A stretch of DNA of 23,071 nt, taken from assembly GCA_944359735.1 (NCBI GenBank), contig CALVTA010000005.1:1-23071 (forward strand), read 5' to 3'. The DNA comes from an uncultured Bacilli bacterium (lineage in GTDB: Bacteria > Bacillota_I > Bacilli_A > RF39 > UBA660). Shown in pieces: positions 23,043 through 23,071 of the stretch. A program made the translations under genes and the position numbers. The notes under the pieces are model-generated. The model saw only the letters and a list, made by a program, of their open reading frames with translations, did no database searches and was not told where the DNA came from. How positions within the stretch are numbered: the stretch's first letter is position 1; each line of letters opens with the position of its first letter.

Positions 23043-23071
23043 AACGACTAAATTCCCAGCCCGAAATTTAA

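Overview
The window comes from an AT-rich, low-GC, spore-forming Bacillota. Sporulation genes (spoIVA and a spoVIF-like gene) sit among Bacilli-type housekeeping genes: two acetate kinases, an NrnA-type DHH phosphoesterase, engB, der, gpsA and a YgaC/Ntdp-type DUF402 gene. The standard genetic code fits. Trp is TGG, and every gene I called ends in TAA or TAG, with no TGA stop. No rRNA, tRNA or CRISPR array was recognised.

Layout. Positions 1-5457 are host chromosome on the + strand: ackA-like copy 1, an unknown gene, ackA-like copy 2, then nrnA, engB and a small unknown gene that look like one operon. Positions 12842-23071 are host chromosome again. They hold spoIVA (5' part) on the - strand, a divergent DUF2974 hydrolase-like gene, spoVIF, a der operon, a DUF2238 membrane gene, an XRE regulator, a LiaF-like membrane sensor, gpsA, a run of membrane genes (VanZ-RDD, DUF308, a 53-residue peptide) and a DUF402 nucleotide phosphatase.

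The main discovery is in between. spoIVA, which encodes the spore-coat morphogenetic ATPase made in the mother cell, is split in two by a roughly 7.1 kb element. Its first 400 codons end at 12844 and its last 91 codons run from 5719 to 5444. The two parts share a 5-bp core (ATATG on the + strand, at 5718-5722 and 12842-12846). Recombination at this core would rejoin them exactly in frame and give a 491-residue SpoIVA, the usual family length. The circular junction left behind would be a roughly 50-bp imperfect palindrome (19 of 25 positions match between arms) centred on a TG inside the core, which is what an attP of a large serine recombinase looks like. The gene at that end of the element is a large serine recombinase. 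The arrangement parallels the skin element in sigK and SPbeta in spsM, but with spoIVA as the interrupted gene.

The element carries, in order on the - strand from its right end, a HUH-type replication initiator; then (on the + strand) an XRE regulator; then a possible defence cargo (PD-(D/E)XK nuclease-like, macro domain and a membrane-anchored protein); an unknown small gene coupled to a small serine resolvase; and a 91-codon gene just upstream of the large recombinase, which is a candidate directionality factor. The Rep gene and the recombinase operon share a 42-bp upstream repeat (41/42 identical) that holds a TATAAT box, suggesting that excision and replication are controlled together. 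The recombinase stop codon lies across the attachment site. On the excised circle its frame would continue for 35 more codons, so the protein may differ between integrated and circular states.
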